Source of the DNA: Clostridia bacterium
Lineage (GTDB): Bacteria > Bacillota > Clostridia > TANB77 > CAG-508
Length of the DNA: 64,000 nucleotides
Assembly: GCA_017626365.1 (NCBI GenBank)
Contig: JAGAIV010000040.1
Location: 124,001-188,000, forward strand
Direction: 5' to 3'
The translations under genes and the position numbers were made by a program. Within the stretch, counting starts at the first letter, position 1. Every line of letters starts with the position of its first letter. Below are positions 45,689 to 55,314 of the stretch, in pieces. The notes beneath the pieces were generated by a model. The model was not told the origin of the DNA. It saw nothing but the letters and a program-made list of their open reading frames with translations, and searched no databases.

Positions 45689-47778
45689 ATGAAAGAGAAA
45701 CAGAGAAATAATGGTATTACATTAATTGCGTTAGTGATTACAATTATCGTATTATTAATATTAGCAGGAATTGTAATAAACTTAGCATTAGGACAAAATG
45801 GAATAATGGTAAGAGGAGGAGAAGCAGGAATCGAATACGATATAGCACATGAAAAAGAAATATTAGGTTTAGCATTAAAGGACATTCAAATTCAAAATGG
45901 TGGAAGTATGATAATACCAGATGAAGCAACATTAGAAAAAGCAATGAAAGATAATTCTGGAATGGAAGGAATAACAGCGAAGAAAAGTAGTGAAAAACTA
46001 TATATTGTAACCTATCCAGATAGCAAAAGGCAATATGAGGTATATGCAGATGGAACAGTTCAAGAGGCTGCACCAAAAGTAAATGATGATACACCAGGTG
46101 AAATAGCAAAAAAGGATGACAATACATATTTAATACAAAGTATAGAAGATTTAGTAATATTATCCAACACAGTAAATGACGGAACAGATACATATGAAGG
46201 AAAAACATTTGAAATAGTAACAGATTTAAACTTTGCATCTGTAAATTCATACATAGATGCAACTTCAACAGTATTTGGAGACATAAATGAAAATGGAATA
46301 GAGGAACCATTAATTACAGAATTAACCCAAGATGCTGGATTTGAACCAATAGGAAATAGCACCTATTCATTTAAAGGAAACATACAAGGAAATAATTATG
46401 CTATATCTAATTTATATATAAATCGAAAGGAAAATATAGGATTTATAGGGATTGGAGAAAGCAATGAAATTGAAAATTTAAAATTAACTAATGTAAATGT
46501 AAAAGCATCGGAAAAATGGGCAAATTATATGTCAGCGATAGTAGCCAAAACTGGAAATGGAATATTAAAAGTTAATAATTGCATAATTACAGGTAATGTT
46601 TCATCAACAGGAAGTTATATTGGAGGAATATTAGGATACTCCGAAAGTACTACTACAGACATACAAATTTCTAATTGTATAAGTGAGATTGTAATAAATT
46701 CCGGAGAAACAGTAGGTGGAATGATAGGAACAATTTATTATTCACAAGGGAATGTAACGATTGAGAACTGTGAAAATAGAGGAACAATAAGTGGAAGTAG
46801 CAATATACGGTGGAATAATATCAGTTATAGACAGCTTTACAGGAACGATTACTATAAATAATTGCAAAAATAATGCAGATATAACAGGAACAAGTGCCTA
46901 TGTATCAGGAATATTCGCAAAAAGTAGATATTCTTCCAATATAGAAATTACGAATTGCTATAATACGGGAAAAATTAGTGGAAATAGTAGTTATGTAGCA
47001 GGTATAAATGCAAAAATGAACGGAGGTACAAAAATTACGAACTGCTACAATACAGGAGAGATAAAAAGTAGTGGTGGTAATACAGGTGGAATTGTTGGAT
47101 ATGAATGGGCGTCTGCAAGTGACGGAACTGTTACGTTGGAAAAGTGTTATAATACAGCACCAATAACCGGAAAAGGAGGATGCATTGGAGGATTAGTGGG
47201 TATACGGAAATAATATCAATATAAAAAAATGTTATAATACAGGAAGCGTTACAGATATTGTTGGCAATGGTAATATTGGAGGAATTATAGGAAGTATGGG
47301 GAGTGCTATTATGATTAATTGCTATAATACCAAGAAAATCACATCTTCAAATCAAGGAAACTTAAAAATAGGAGGACTCATTGGTGATTCATATGATAGT
47401 ACTGTAGAAAATTGCTATAATAGTGGAGAGCTAGAAATCGATTTCTGTTCAAAAAAAGATGGAAAAGTGGGAGGAATAGTTGGACATGGTTCTAGTGATA
47501 CTATAAGAAATAGTTATAATTTAAAAGCTATAACTGTGAAAAATTTAGTAGATGGAAATTATATTGGGGCTATTGCAGGAACCGGAGGTGGTTCAACATT
47601 TGAAAGAAACTATTATTTAGAGGGTACGGCAACATCTGGAGTAGGAAATGAAGTAGCAGATGCGGAAGGAATTTTAGAAGCAAAAAGTAGAGCTGACATA
47701 TTAAATTTAATGAATACAAATTTACCAAGTGATGTATGGGAGCAAGGAAAAAACGGAGAATATCCAGGGTTAAAATAA
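45689..47778 (+). CDS. Prepilin-like surface protein with GLUG-type repeats, recoded at two CGGs
   Basis: Opens like the previous gene (NGITLIALVITIIVLLILAG). From about residue 225 it contains repeats of the type NCYNTGxI...GGIVG, similar to GLUG repeats of surface adhesins and IgA proteases. In-frame CGG at 46808-46810 and 47205-47207 both fall in the GG(I/L) turn; skipping each C restores NIGGIISVI (Gly374) and VGIGNNINIKKCYNTG (Gly506). Rebuilt length 695 aa, ending GEYPGLK. The repeat periodicity continues across both joins, which argues the shift reading is right. Confidence 0.82.
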
Positions 47779-47840
47779 AATAATATTTCAAAGAATAAAA
47801 TGTATCAAGAATAAATTTAGAAACACTACTTTCAATAAAA

Positions 47841-47868
47841 AAGCAAGTATTTACTTGCTTTTTTTTAC
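47841..47868 (+). terminator. Terminator of the prepilin-like pair
   Basis: Stem AAGCAAGT/ACTTGCTT (47841-47860) and eight T. Confidence 0.9.
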
Positions 47869-47883
47869 ATATTGTAATATAAT
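47855..47883 (+). promoter_or_regulatory. Candidate promoter of alaS overlapping the upstream terminator
   Basis: TTGCTT (47855-47860), 17-base spacer, TATAAT (47878-47883). The -35 lies within the 3' arm of the terminator. Confidence 0.55.
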
Positions 47884-47918
47884 TTTGGACATAACAAAAA
47901 GGTTAGGAGATAGAGAAA

Positions 47919-49676
47919 ATGAGAGCTATTGATATTCGTAATAAATATTTGAAATTTTTTGAGAGTCATGGTCATAAAGTGATTCCAAGTGCACCACTTA
48001 TTCCAGAAAATGACCCATCTGTTTTATTTACAACTGCAGGAATGCAACCACTTGTGCCATATCTTTTAGGAGAAAAACATCCAGAAGGAAAACGTTTAAC
48101 TGATTTTCAAAAATGTGTTAGAACAGTTGATATTGATGAAGTTGGAGATAATCGTCATTTAACTTATTTTGAAATGCTTGGAAACTGGTCTTTAGGAGAT
48201 TATTTCAAAGAAGAATCAATTCGAATGAGTTTTGAATTTTTAACCAAAGAATTAGGAATTCCAATTGAGAAATTATCGGTAACGGTATTTGCAGGAGATG
48301 AAGATGCACCTCGTGATGAAGAATCAGCAAGTATCTGGAAAGAAGTTGGAATGCCAGAAGACCATATATACTATTTTGGAAAAGACGATAACTGGTGGAT
48401 TGCAGGAGAAGAAGGACCTTGTGGACCAGATACTGAAATGTTTTATGATACAGGAAAAGAGCCATGCTCCAAAGATTGCAACCCATCTTGCAGTTGTGGT
48501 AAATATGTTGAAATATGGAATAACGTATTTATGGAATATTATAAATCTAAAGATGGTACTTATTCTAAACTAAAACAACAAAATGTAGATACAGGTCTTG
48601 GACTTGAAAGAATGAATATGTTACTACAAGGAAAAGAAACACCATATGATACCGAAATTTTTGCACCAATTATGGAAAAATTAAGTAAGCTTGCAAAAAA
48701 GGATGACATCACAAGTAGAAGAATTGTAGCAGAACACTTACGCTCTAGTATGATGATTATATCAGATGGTGGAAGACCAAGTAATGTTGACCGTGGATAT
48801 GTATTAAGAAGATTAATTCGTAGAATGACAAGACACTTAAATAAACTAGAAATCGATTTAAATGAACTATTTGGACTAATCGATTTAAATATCGATAACT
48901 TAAAAGAAATGTATCCAGACTTAGCAAAAAATAGAGAAATAATTAAACAAGTTTTAATTGAAGAAAAAGATAAATTCATGAAAACACTTGCTCATGGAGA
49001 AAAAGAATTTGAAAAGGCAATGGCAAGAATCAAAAGTCAAAATTCACAAAAAATAGATGGACAAACTGTTTTTAGATTATATGATACTTATGGATTTCCA
49101 CCAGAAGTAACATCAGATCTTGCAAAAGAGCAAGGATTTGAAATTGATATGGAAGAATTCCAAAAACTATATAAAGAACATCAAGAAAAATCTAGAATGG
49201 GTTCAGAACAGAAATTTAAAGGTGGACTTGCAGACCAAAGTCCAGAAACGATTTGTTACCATACAGCAACACATCTTTTAAATGCAGCATTAAAAATTGT
49301 GGTAAACAAAGATGTACATCAAAAAGGCTCCAATATTACTCAAGAAAGAATGCGTTTTGATTTTTCTTGTGACCATAAGTTAACAGACGAAGAAAAACAA
49401 AAAACAGAAGATTTAGTAAATGAATGGATTAGGGAAGCTTTACCTGTAACAGTAGAAGAAATGAAAAAAGAAGATGCGATTCAATCTGGAGCAGAATGTA
49501 TGTTTATTGAAAAATATCCAGACATTGTTACAGTGTATTCAATTGGTAATGTATCAAAAGAACTATGTGGAGGACCACATGTAAAAAATACATCTGAATT
49601 AGGAACCTTCAAAATTAAAAAAGAAGAAGCAAGTTCAGCAGGAGTAAGACGTATCAAAGCTATTCTAGAAAAATAA
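47919..49676 (+). CDS. alaS: Alanyl-tRNA synthetase, short form lacking the C-Ala domain
   Basis: 585 aa, against about 880 for full AlaRS. Class II core with IRNKYLKFFESHGHKVIPSAPLIP and RTVDIDEVGDNRHLTYFEMLGN. The editing domain retains HTATHLL and CGGPH, zinc and catalytic residues. The protein ends GVRRIKAILEK directly after the editing domain, so the DHHA1/C-Ala region is missing. The end is not at a CGG and no continuation exists downstream, so the short form looks natural. ATG after TAGGAGA. Its N-terminal insertion CSKDCNPSCSCGKY is Cys-rich, probably a zinc knuckle. Confidence 0.9.
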   Translation: MRAIDIRNKYLKFFESHGHKVIPSAPLIPENDPSVLFTTAGMQPLVPYLLGEKHPEGKRLTDFQKCVRTVDIDEVGDNRHLTYFEMLGNWSLGDYFKEESIRMSFEFLTKELGIPIEKLSVTVFAGDEDAPRDEESASIWKEVGMPEDHIYYFGKDDNWWIAGEEGPCGPDTEMFYDTGKEPCSKDCNPSCSCGKYVEIWNNVFMEYYKSKDGTYSKLKQQNVDTGLGLERMNMLLQGKETPYDTEIFAPIMEKLSKLAKKDDITSRRIVAEHLRSSMMIISDGGRPSNVDRGYVLRRLIRRMTRHLNKLEIDLNELFGLIDLNIDNLKEMYPDLAKNREIIKQVLIEEKDKFMKTLAHGEKEFEKAMARIKSQNSQKIDGQTVFRLYDTYGFPPEVTSDLAKEQGFEIDMEEFQKLYKEHQEKSRMGSEQKFKGGLADQSPETICYHTATHLLNAALKIVVNKDVHQKGSNITQERMRFDFSCDHKLTDEEKQKTEDLVNEWIREALPVTVEEMKKEDAIQSGAECMFIEKYPDIVTVYSIGNVSKELCGGPHVKNTSELGTFKIKKEEASSAGVRRIKAILEK

Positions 49677-49680
49677 AACT

Positions 49681-49706
49681 GTAGGGGTCGACGCCCTCGT
49701 CGACTC
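49681..49706. repeat. GC-rich hairpin repeat between alaS and the HIT gene
   Basis: GTCGACG (49687-49693) pairs perfectly with CGTCGAC (49698-49704) in an otherwise AT-rich gap; resembles the hairpin at 10009-10033. Confidence 0.5.
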
Positions 49707-49717
49707 GTTTATAATAA

Positions 49718-50074
<357 letters not shown>

Positions 50075-50153
50075 AAACTCTATAAAACTATATAAAAATG
50101 TGATATAATAATATTAGACATCTTATAACAAACGAAAAAATGGAGGGAAGATT

Positions 50154-50849
50154 ATGTTTAATAGTAAATATAGTAACGTATTAACTGTTGTATTAGTTAT
50201 TGTAATTATTGCAATTTTAGGATTAATTGGATTTTTGGGATATGATATCTATAAAAAATATTATATCGAAAAAGATGCCGAAGATTTTATGGAAAGATAT
50301 GAAGAACAAATAAAAAATACTACACCAGTAGAAGAAAACATAGTCAGCAATGAAATAATAAATACTATCATAGATCCAGGAAATGATACATTAAATACAA
50401 CTACTTCAGGAGGAACTTCATCAGGAAGTAGTAGCAATTCAAGTAAATTTACATATAAAGGATTTAGTGTTCTAGGAACTATCGAAATTCCAAAAACAGG
50501 AATAAAATATCCAGTATTAAATAGCTATGCAACAAAGGCTCTAGAAACATCAGTATGTTACTACTATGGACCAGGACTAAACGAAGTAGGAAATACTACA
50601 ATTGCAGGACATAATTATCGTAATGGAGCATTTTTCGGAAAGAATAAACAACTTACAAATGGAGATATTATCTATATAACAGATAATTCTGGAAAAAAAG
50701 TAAAATATACAATTTATAAAGTTTATACAACAACACCAAATGATGGAAATTACTTAACAAGAGATACAGCTGGAAAAAGAGAAATTTCTTTAACGACTTG
50801 TACAGATGACAGTAAAGGAAGATTAATTATTTGGGCAAAAGAATCTTAA
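50154..50849 (+). CDS. Sortase, membrane transpeptidase (class D/B-like)
   Basis: 231 aa. N-terminal membrane helix (about 11-33), a Ser/Thr-rich linker, and a sortase domain with His153 (AGHNYRNG), Cys216 (SLTTC) and Arg223 (KGRLIIWA). It joins surface proteins with an LPxTG-like signal to the wall; no such signal was seen in the neighbouring surface genes, so its substrates lie elsewhere. ATG after GGAGGGAAG; an extended -10 (50099-50109) lies upstream. Confidence 0.92.
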   Translation: MFNSKYSNVLTVVLVIVIIAILGLIGFLGYDIYKKYYIEKDAEDFMERYEEQIKNTTPVEENIVSNEIINTIIDPGNDTLNTTTSGGTSSGSSSNSSKFTYKGFSVLGTIEIPKTGIKYPVLNSYATKALETSVCYYYGPGLNEVGNTTIAGHNYRNGAFFGKNKQLTNGDIIYITDNSGKKVKYTIYKVYTTTPNDGNYLTRDTAGKREISLTTCTDDSKGRLIIWAKES

Positions 50850-50876
50850 ATAAAATAAAAAAATTAGGACAAAATA

Positions 50877-50905
50877 TTGACAAACGAATTAAATTTAGGT
50901 AAAAT
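50877..50905 (+). promoter_or_regulatory. Promoter of the tRNA pair
   Basis: TTGACA (50877-50882), 17-base spacer, TAAAAT (50900-50905). Confidence 0.78.
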
Positions 50906-50909
50906 ATTA

Positions 50910-50943
50910 ATTGCACTGTTACAAATTAATGTAACAGTGCAAT
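50910..50943 (+). promoter_or_regulatory. Hairpin in the 5' leader of the tRNA operon
   Basis: A 13-bp perfect stem (50910-50922 with 50931-50943), 8-base loop, ending 5 bases before tRNA-His and starting at the expected transcript start. Confidence 0.6.
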
Positions 50944-50948
50944 AATAT

Positions 50949-51026
50949 GGTGGATGTGGCGTAGTTGGTTAACGCGCCAGTTTGTGGCACTGGAGACCGT
51001 GGGTTCGAGTCCCATCTTCCACCCCA
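50949..51026 (+). tRNA. tRNA-His (GTG)
   Basis: Cloverleaf with anticodon GTG in the loop TTTGTGGC, T loop TTCGAGT, encoded CCA (51024-51026), and the extra G at -1 (50949) facing C73 that marks tRNA-His. One T-T mismatch in the acceptor stem. Confidence 0.96.
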
Positions 51027-51043
51027 TATATTTTTAGAAATAT

Positions 51044-51118
51044 TGGGCTGTAGCCAAGCGGTAAGGCACCAGACTTTGACTCTGGCATGCGCTAGTTCGA
51101 ATCTAGCCAGCCCAACCA
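51044..51118 (+). tRNA. tRNA-Gln (TTG)
   Basis: Acceptor TGGGCTG pairs with CAGCCCA, anticodon TTG within CTTTGA, T loop TTCGAAT, CCA encoded at 51116-51118. It sits 17 bases after tRNA-His. Confidence 0.96.
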
Positions 51119-51120
51119 AA

Positions 51121-51159
51121 AAATAAAAAACTGTAGCGAAGCTATGGTTTTTATTTTTT
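51121..51159 (+). terminator. Terminator of the tRNA operon
   Basis: A-rich arm plus TAGC pairs with GCTA plus T-rich arm (51121-51137 with 51141-51156), then T's. Confidence 0.75.
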
Positions 51160-51240
51160 GAATAGAATGACTAGTAAGAAGAAATAGCGGCCGAAGGCTA
51201 CGCGGCGCCGTGAGCGAAGCGAGGAAGTACTCTTGGGGTA

Positions 51241-51265
51241 TTCGAATCTAGCCAGCCCAACCAAA
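51241..51265. repeat. 25-bp direct repeat of the tRNA-Gln 3' end
   Basis: Identical to 51096-51120 (T loop through CCA and two further bases). The 120 bases between hold the tRNA terminator and a GC-rich palindromic stretch (about 51187-51233), no ORF. Looks like an att-site duplication or a repeat insertion footprint. Confidence 0.8.
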
Positions 51266-51300
51266 GAACTTGCCTTATGGCAAAAATGAAGAGATAAAAA

Positions 51301-51327
51301 AAGCACTAATTTTAAATTAGTGCTTTT
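51301..51327. terminator. Terminator of the flippase-like gene (bidirectional)
   Basis: AAGCACTAATTT (51301-51312) pairs with AAATTAGTGCTT, with A- and T-runs outside. Confidence 0.85.
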
Positions 51328-52394
51328 TTATTATCTTTTTTATGAATCGGAATTAAAAACAAAGCTCCAATAAGAATTGGCAAGTAGAACGTATACATTC
51401 TCCAAAATAATATGGATAAATTAATGGTTCCTTCTTTAAAAATAGAGTTAAAAATTAGTAAAAATCCACCTTCTGCACCTCCACCAGAGCCGGGTGTTGG
51501 AATAAAGGTCATAAGCATTAATAAAAAGGCTTGTGCAGGAATGATGGTAAATAAGCTTACACCGCTATTTCCAAAAGCACGATAAACCATATAGGTGATA
51601 GCATAGTAAAAAAGAGATTGAATGGTAGCGGCAATAAACATTTGAATCACTACTTTTTTTTCTTTTCTCATTTCATTAAATTGATAATTAAAGTTTCCAA
51701 AACTATCGGAAAGTTTTTCTATTTTTTCATCCACATTTTTTAAAATATGAATTTTACCTAAAAACTTAAAAATCGGCTTTAAAATGTTAATGGCTAATTT
51801 TTGATTGATACCAATAATAAAAATAAATATAATAGCAATAATATTAACACTAAATCCAACAATAGCAAGAATAAAGAAATTGTCCATTAGTGATTTAAAG
51901 TAATTCCATTGAAATATGGTAACAATTAAAGTAAATATTACAAGAGCGGTTTGTGATATAACAAATTTCATAGAAAAAATAGAGAAAGAGTCACTAACTC
52001 TTCTTCCATCTTTATACATATAATAAGCTTGCATTGGTTGACCACCAGAGCAGAATGGTGTGATATTATTAAATAATTGACCAATCATCATAATTCGAAT
52101 AGAACTAGAAAGTTTTTGATCAGGATATAATTTTAAAATTGGAATATGTAGACATATTGCTTCACTAAGCCACGAAAGTACCATACAAATAATACCAGCT
52201 AATACCCAGAAGTAGTTAACTGATTTTAAAATGGAAACAATATTATCAATTCCATCAACGGCAAACATATATATTAAAAGACCAAAAAAAATGGCAATAA
52301 TAAAAAGTATATTAACAATTGTTAATCTTTTATCTCTGGATTTATTGACTTGTTTTTCTAAATTCTCGTCAAGTTGTAATTCTTCTTCATTCAT
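51312..52394 (-). CDS. YbhN/MprF-N-like integral membrane protein (flippase-like, PF03706)
   Basis: 360 aa from ATG 52394, with GGGAGAG upstream. About eight membrane helices. The family motif FCSGGQPMQAYYMYKDG and the late TFIPTPGSGGGAEGGF fit the lysylphosphatidylglycerol synthase TM region / UPF0104 flippase-like family. No aminoacyl-transferase domain. A longer frame to TTG 52445 is excluded because that TTG is the promoter -35. Confidence 0.85.
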   Translation of the reverse strand: MNEEELQLDENLEKQVNKSRDKRLTIVNILFIIAIFFGLLIYMFAVDGIDNIVSILKSVNYFWVLAGIICMVLSWLSEAICLHIPILKLYPDQKLSSSIRIMMIGQLFNNITPFCSGGQPMQAYYMYKDGRRVSDSFSIFSMKFVISQTALVIFTLIVTIFQWNYFKSLMDNFFILAIVGFSVNIIAIIFIFIIGINQKLAINILKPIFKFLGKIHILKNVDEKIEKLSDSFGNFNYQFNEMRKEKKVVIQMFIAATIQSLFYYAITYMVYRAFGNSGVSLFTIIPAQAFLLMLMTFIPTPGSGGGAEGGFLLIFNSIFKEGTINLSILFWRMYTFYLPILIGALFLIPIHKKDNKKALI

Positions 52395-52416
52395 TATCAT
52401 CTCTCCCAATAATTTT

Positions 52417-52445
52417 ATTATATTAGTAAAATACCATCCTGTCAA
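52417..52445 (-). promoter_or_regulatory. Consensus promoter of the flippase-like gene
   Basis: Perfect TTGACA (52445-52440), 17-base spacer, perfect TATAAT (52422-52417). Confidence 0.85.
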
Positions 52446-52549
52446 TTAAGAAAAAATGAAGATAAAATTATTTTAAATCATTTTATAAAATATATTGAAA
52501 AAAATATAACTTAGGGATACAATGTATACACATAAAGGGGAGAAAAAAA

Positions 52550-54266
52550 TTGAAAGTTATTACAAAAATTTTATCTGTTTTTTTAATCATGATATTTATA
52601 ATATATTCTATGTCTGGTATTGTACAAGCAAATGATCAAAAAGAAATTGTATTAGTCATCGACCCGGGTCATGGAGGGAAAATGACAGGTACAGCGAATA
52701 ATGAACTTGGAATAATAGAAAGAGATGTAACATTAAAAATTGCAAGATATTTGCGCGACTACTTAAATGAATATGAAGGAATAAAGGTAATTATGACACA
52801 TGATGGACTTCCAAGTGATTACGAAATGGAATTACCCGCAAGAGGAATGGTTGCAAGAAACAATCATGCAGATATGATGATAAGTTTGCATATTAATGAT
52901 TCTACTACACCAAACCAACAAGGAGCAGAAGTATTTGTAACAGCAAATAAGCTACTACCAAAATACAATGAGGAGTCGACGAAATTTGGTAACCTTGTTT
53001 TAAACGAACTATCAAAACTTGGTATTTCAAATAGAGGAGTCAAAACAAGATTATGTGGAGATACTGGTCCCAAATGGGAATATTCAGATGGTTCTGTAGC
53101 TGATTATTATGCAGTAATTCGATATCCTATGAAAGGCGACGGTGAAGATAGAGGAGCAGATTTAGCAAAACGGAGAAGGAATTCCTGGGGTATTAATAGA
53201 GCATTGTTTTATGAAGGGAAATGATGCACAATTTTTAGATTCGGAAGCGGATATTCAAAAATTAGCAAGAGCGGATTGTAATGCATTAGTAGCATTTTAC
53301 GGATTAGAAAAAAAGGACCCTAGTAGGGTAAGCTCAATTACACTAAATAAACAATCTATGGTTCTAACAACAGGAGAAAAGGAAATACTACAAGCGACAG
53401 TAAAACCAGATACAGCAACCAATAAAAAAGTAACATGGAGCAGTAGTAATACTGAAGTCGCAATCGTTTCCGAAAAAGGAGAAGTAACAGCAAAAAAAGC
53501 AGGAAAAGCAACCATAACTGCAAAAACGGAGGATAGAGGAAAAACAGCAACTTGTGAAGTTACAGTACAAGAAACGAATATAACACTTTCAAAAAAGGAA
53601 ACAAATTTATTAGTAGGGAAAAAAGCACAAATTGATTATGCAATAACTCCAGAAACAGTATCGAATAAAACTGTTACATGGAAATCAAGTGATGAGACGA
53701 TTGCTACCATTTCGAAAGAAGGTATCATAACAGCTTTAAAAGAAGGAACAACTAATATTACAGCAATATTAGAATCAGAAAATAAGCAAGCAACCATAAA
53801 AGTAAATGTGCATAAGCTAGAAGATGGACAAAAAATGGAATTAGATACTATAAAAGAAGATAACGACAAGCTATCAAAAATTGGAGAGAAAGTAACAGTT
53901 AGTGAATTTAAGAAAAAAATAAAAGTAAGTGATAAATTAGAAGTAATTGCAAAAGATTCCAAAAATAATGTGCTAAAAGAAGATAGTTATATTACAACCA
54001 ATACTCAAATACAAATACAAACAAAAGAGAAAAAAGAAATTGTGCAGGAATATGATTGCCTGATTTATGGAGATGTAAATTGTGATGGAAAAATATCAGC
54101 ACTAGACTTTACATTGATTGAAAATCATATTATGGATATTCAAAAGATAACCAATAGCAATGCCAAACTAACAGCAAATGTAAATGGCGATAGTAAAATA
54201 TCGGCATTAGACTTTACATTGATTGAAAATCATATTATGGATATTCAAAAAATACCATTAAAGTAG
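52550..54266 (+). CDS. N-acetylmuramoyl-L-alanine amidase with Big_2 and dockerin repeats, recoded at one CGG
   Basis: TTG start with AAAGGGGAG. Signal peptide (1-27), Amidase_3 domain with VIDPGHGG (zinc His) and IIERD. In-frame CGG at 53171-53173 (AAA CGG AGA) breaks the frame; skipping the C gives KGEGIPGVLIEHCFMKGND with Gly208 and the catalytic Glu217. Two Big_2 immunoglobulin-like domains follow, then two dockerin-type calcium repeats (GDVNCDGKISALDFTLIENH and NVNGDSKISALDFTLIENH). Rebuilt length 571 aa. Without the shift the enzyme would lack its catalytic Glu and all C-terminal modules. Confidence 0.88.
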
Positions 54267-54276
54267 GAGGAAAGCA

Positions 54277-55314
54277 ATGAGAAGAATACAAAGAAATGTA
54301 ATTTTAGGAATAATATTTTGTGTTATTACTGTGTTATTTTGTACAAAAGTACAGGCTGCTGGAATAGGAATGAGTATTAATAAATCTTCAGTATATGTGG
54401 GAGATACGTTTAGTGTAACAATTTCAGGAATTAATGGAAGAGTTAAAATTAGTGGAAATTCAAATATTTCTATTAATCCTAGTGGAACACAATGGGTAAG
54501 AGGAAATTTAACAATAACAGGAACTGCAAAGTCGGTAGGAACTGGTACAATAACGGTAACGCCAGAGGATGTGAGTACAACAGGAGCAAATCCAGTAGAA
54601 GTAACATCATCGGCAAGTAAGAGCATAAAAATTAGTGAAAAGCCAGTAGAGAAACCAAAAGAGAATCAGCAACAGACCACAACAAATAAAAATACGACAA
54701 CGCAAACGACAAAAAAGCCAACAACTACCACAACTACTAAAAAAACAGAAACGAAAAAAACACAAATTGTTGAAACAAAAGAAAAGGAGGAGGCTACACC
54801 AGAACTTGGGATTTATTCTTTAAAGTTAATTGGAATCAAAGAAAATGGAGAAGAACTAGAAGTTGGTCTAGATAAAGAATTTAATATCAAAACATTTGAC
54901 TATTCTTGCAGTATCGCAAGTGATGTAAAAACAGTAAGAATCGAAAAAGAAGCATATGAATACAATGATATTGTTCAAATCTCTGGCTTGGAGGAAGAAT
55001 TAAAAGTAGGAGAAAATAATATTACTTTAAAACTTGCAAAAGACGGAAAAGAAGTAAGTTATCATATTATAATAACAAAGGAAGCAAAAAAAGAGGAACC
55101 ACAACAAGAAGAAGTAAGTGAAGTAGTAGCAGAGCCACAAGCAAGAAATGGTATTATTGTTAGTATTCCATTAATTTGGTTTATTCTATTAGAACTTATT
55201 ATTGTTTTAGTAAGTGTTGGTATTACAATTACTGTTATGTTATACTTAAAACATAATCCTTTAAAAAAAGAAAATAAAGGTAAAAGTGAAGAAAAGGAAT
55301 TTAAGAAAATATAA
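54277..55314 (+). CDS. Secreted, membrane-anchored surface protein with cadherin-like domain
   Basis: 345 aa. Signal peptide ending VQAA, a beta-rich domain (about 28-120, SVYVGDTFSVTISG), a Thr/Lys-rich linker (about 130-168), a cadherin-like beta-sandwich (about 170-270), and a C-terminal membrane helix (about 295-320). Follows the amidase by 10 bases, so both are likely coexpressed at the cell surface. AGGAGG before ATG. Confidence 0.75.
   Translation: MRRIQRNVILGIIFCVITVLFCTKVQAAGIGMSINKSSVYVGDTFSVTISGINGRVKISGNSNISINPSGTQWVRGNLTITGTAKSVGTGTITVTPEDVSTTGANPVEVTSSASKSIKISEKPVEKPKENQQQTTTNKNTTTQTTKKPTTTTTTKKTETKKTQIVETKEKEEATPELGIYSLKLIGIKENGEELEVGLDKEFNIKTFDYSCSIASDVKTVRIEKEAYEYNDIVQISGLEEELKVGENNITLKLAKDGKEVSYHIIITKEAKKEEPQQEEVSEVVAEPQARNGIIVSIPLIWFILLELIIVLVSVGITITVMLYLKHNPLKKENKGKSEEKEFKKI

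Noticed and set aside
47779..47918. T-box riboswitch before alaS
   Set aside because: Only 36 bases separate the promoter -10 from the ATG; there is no room for a T-box.
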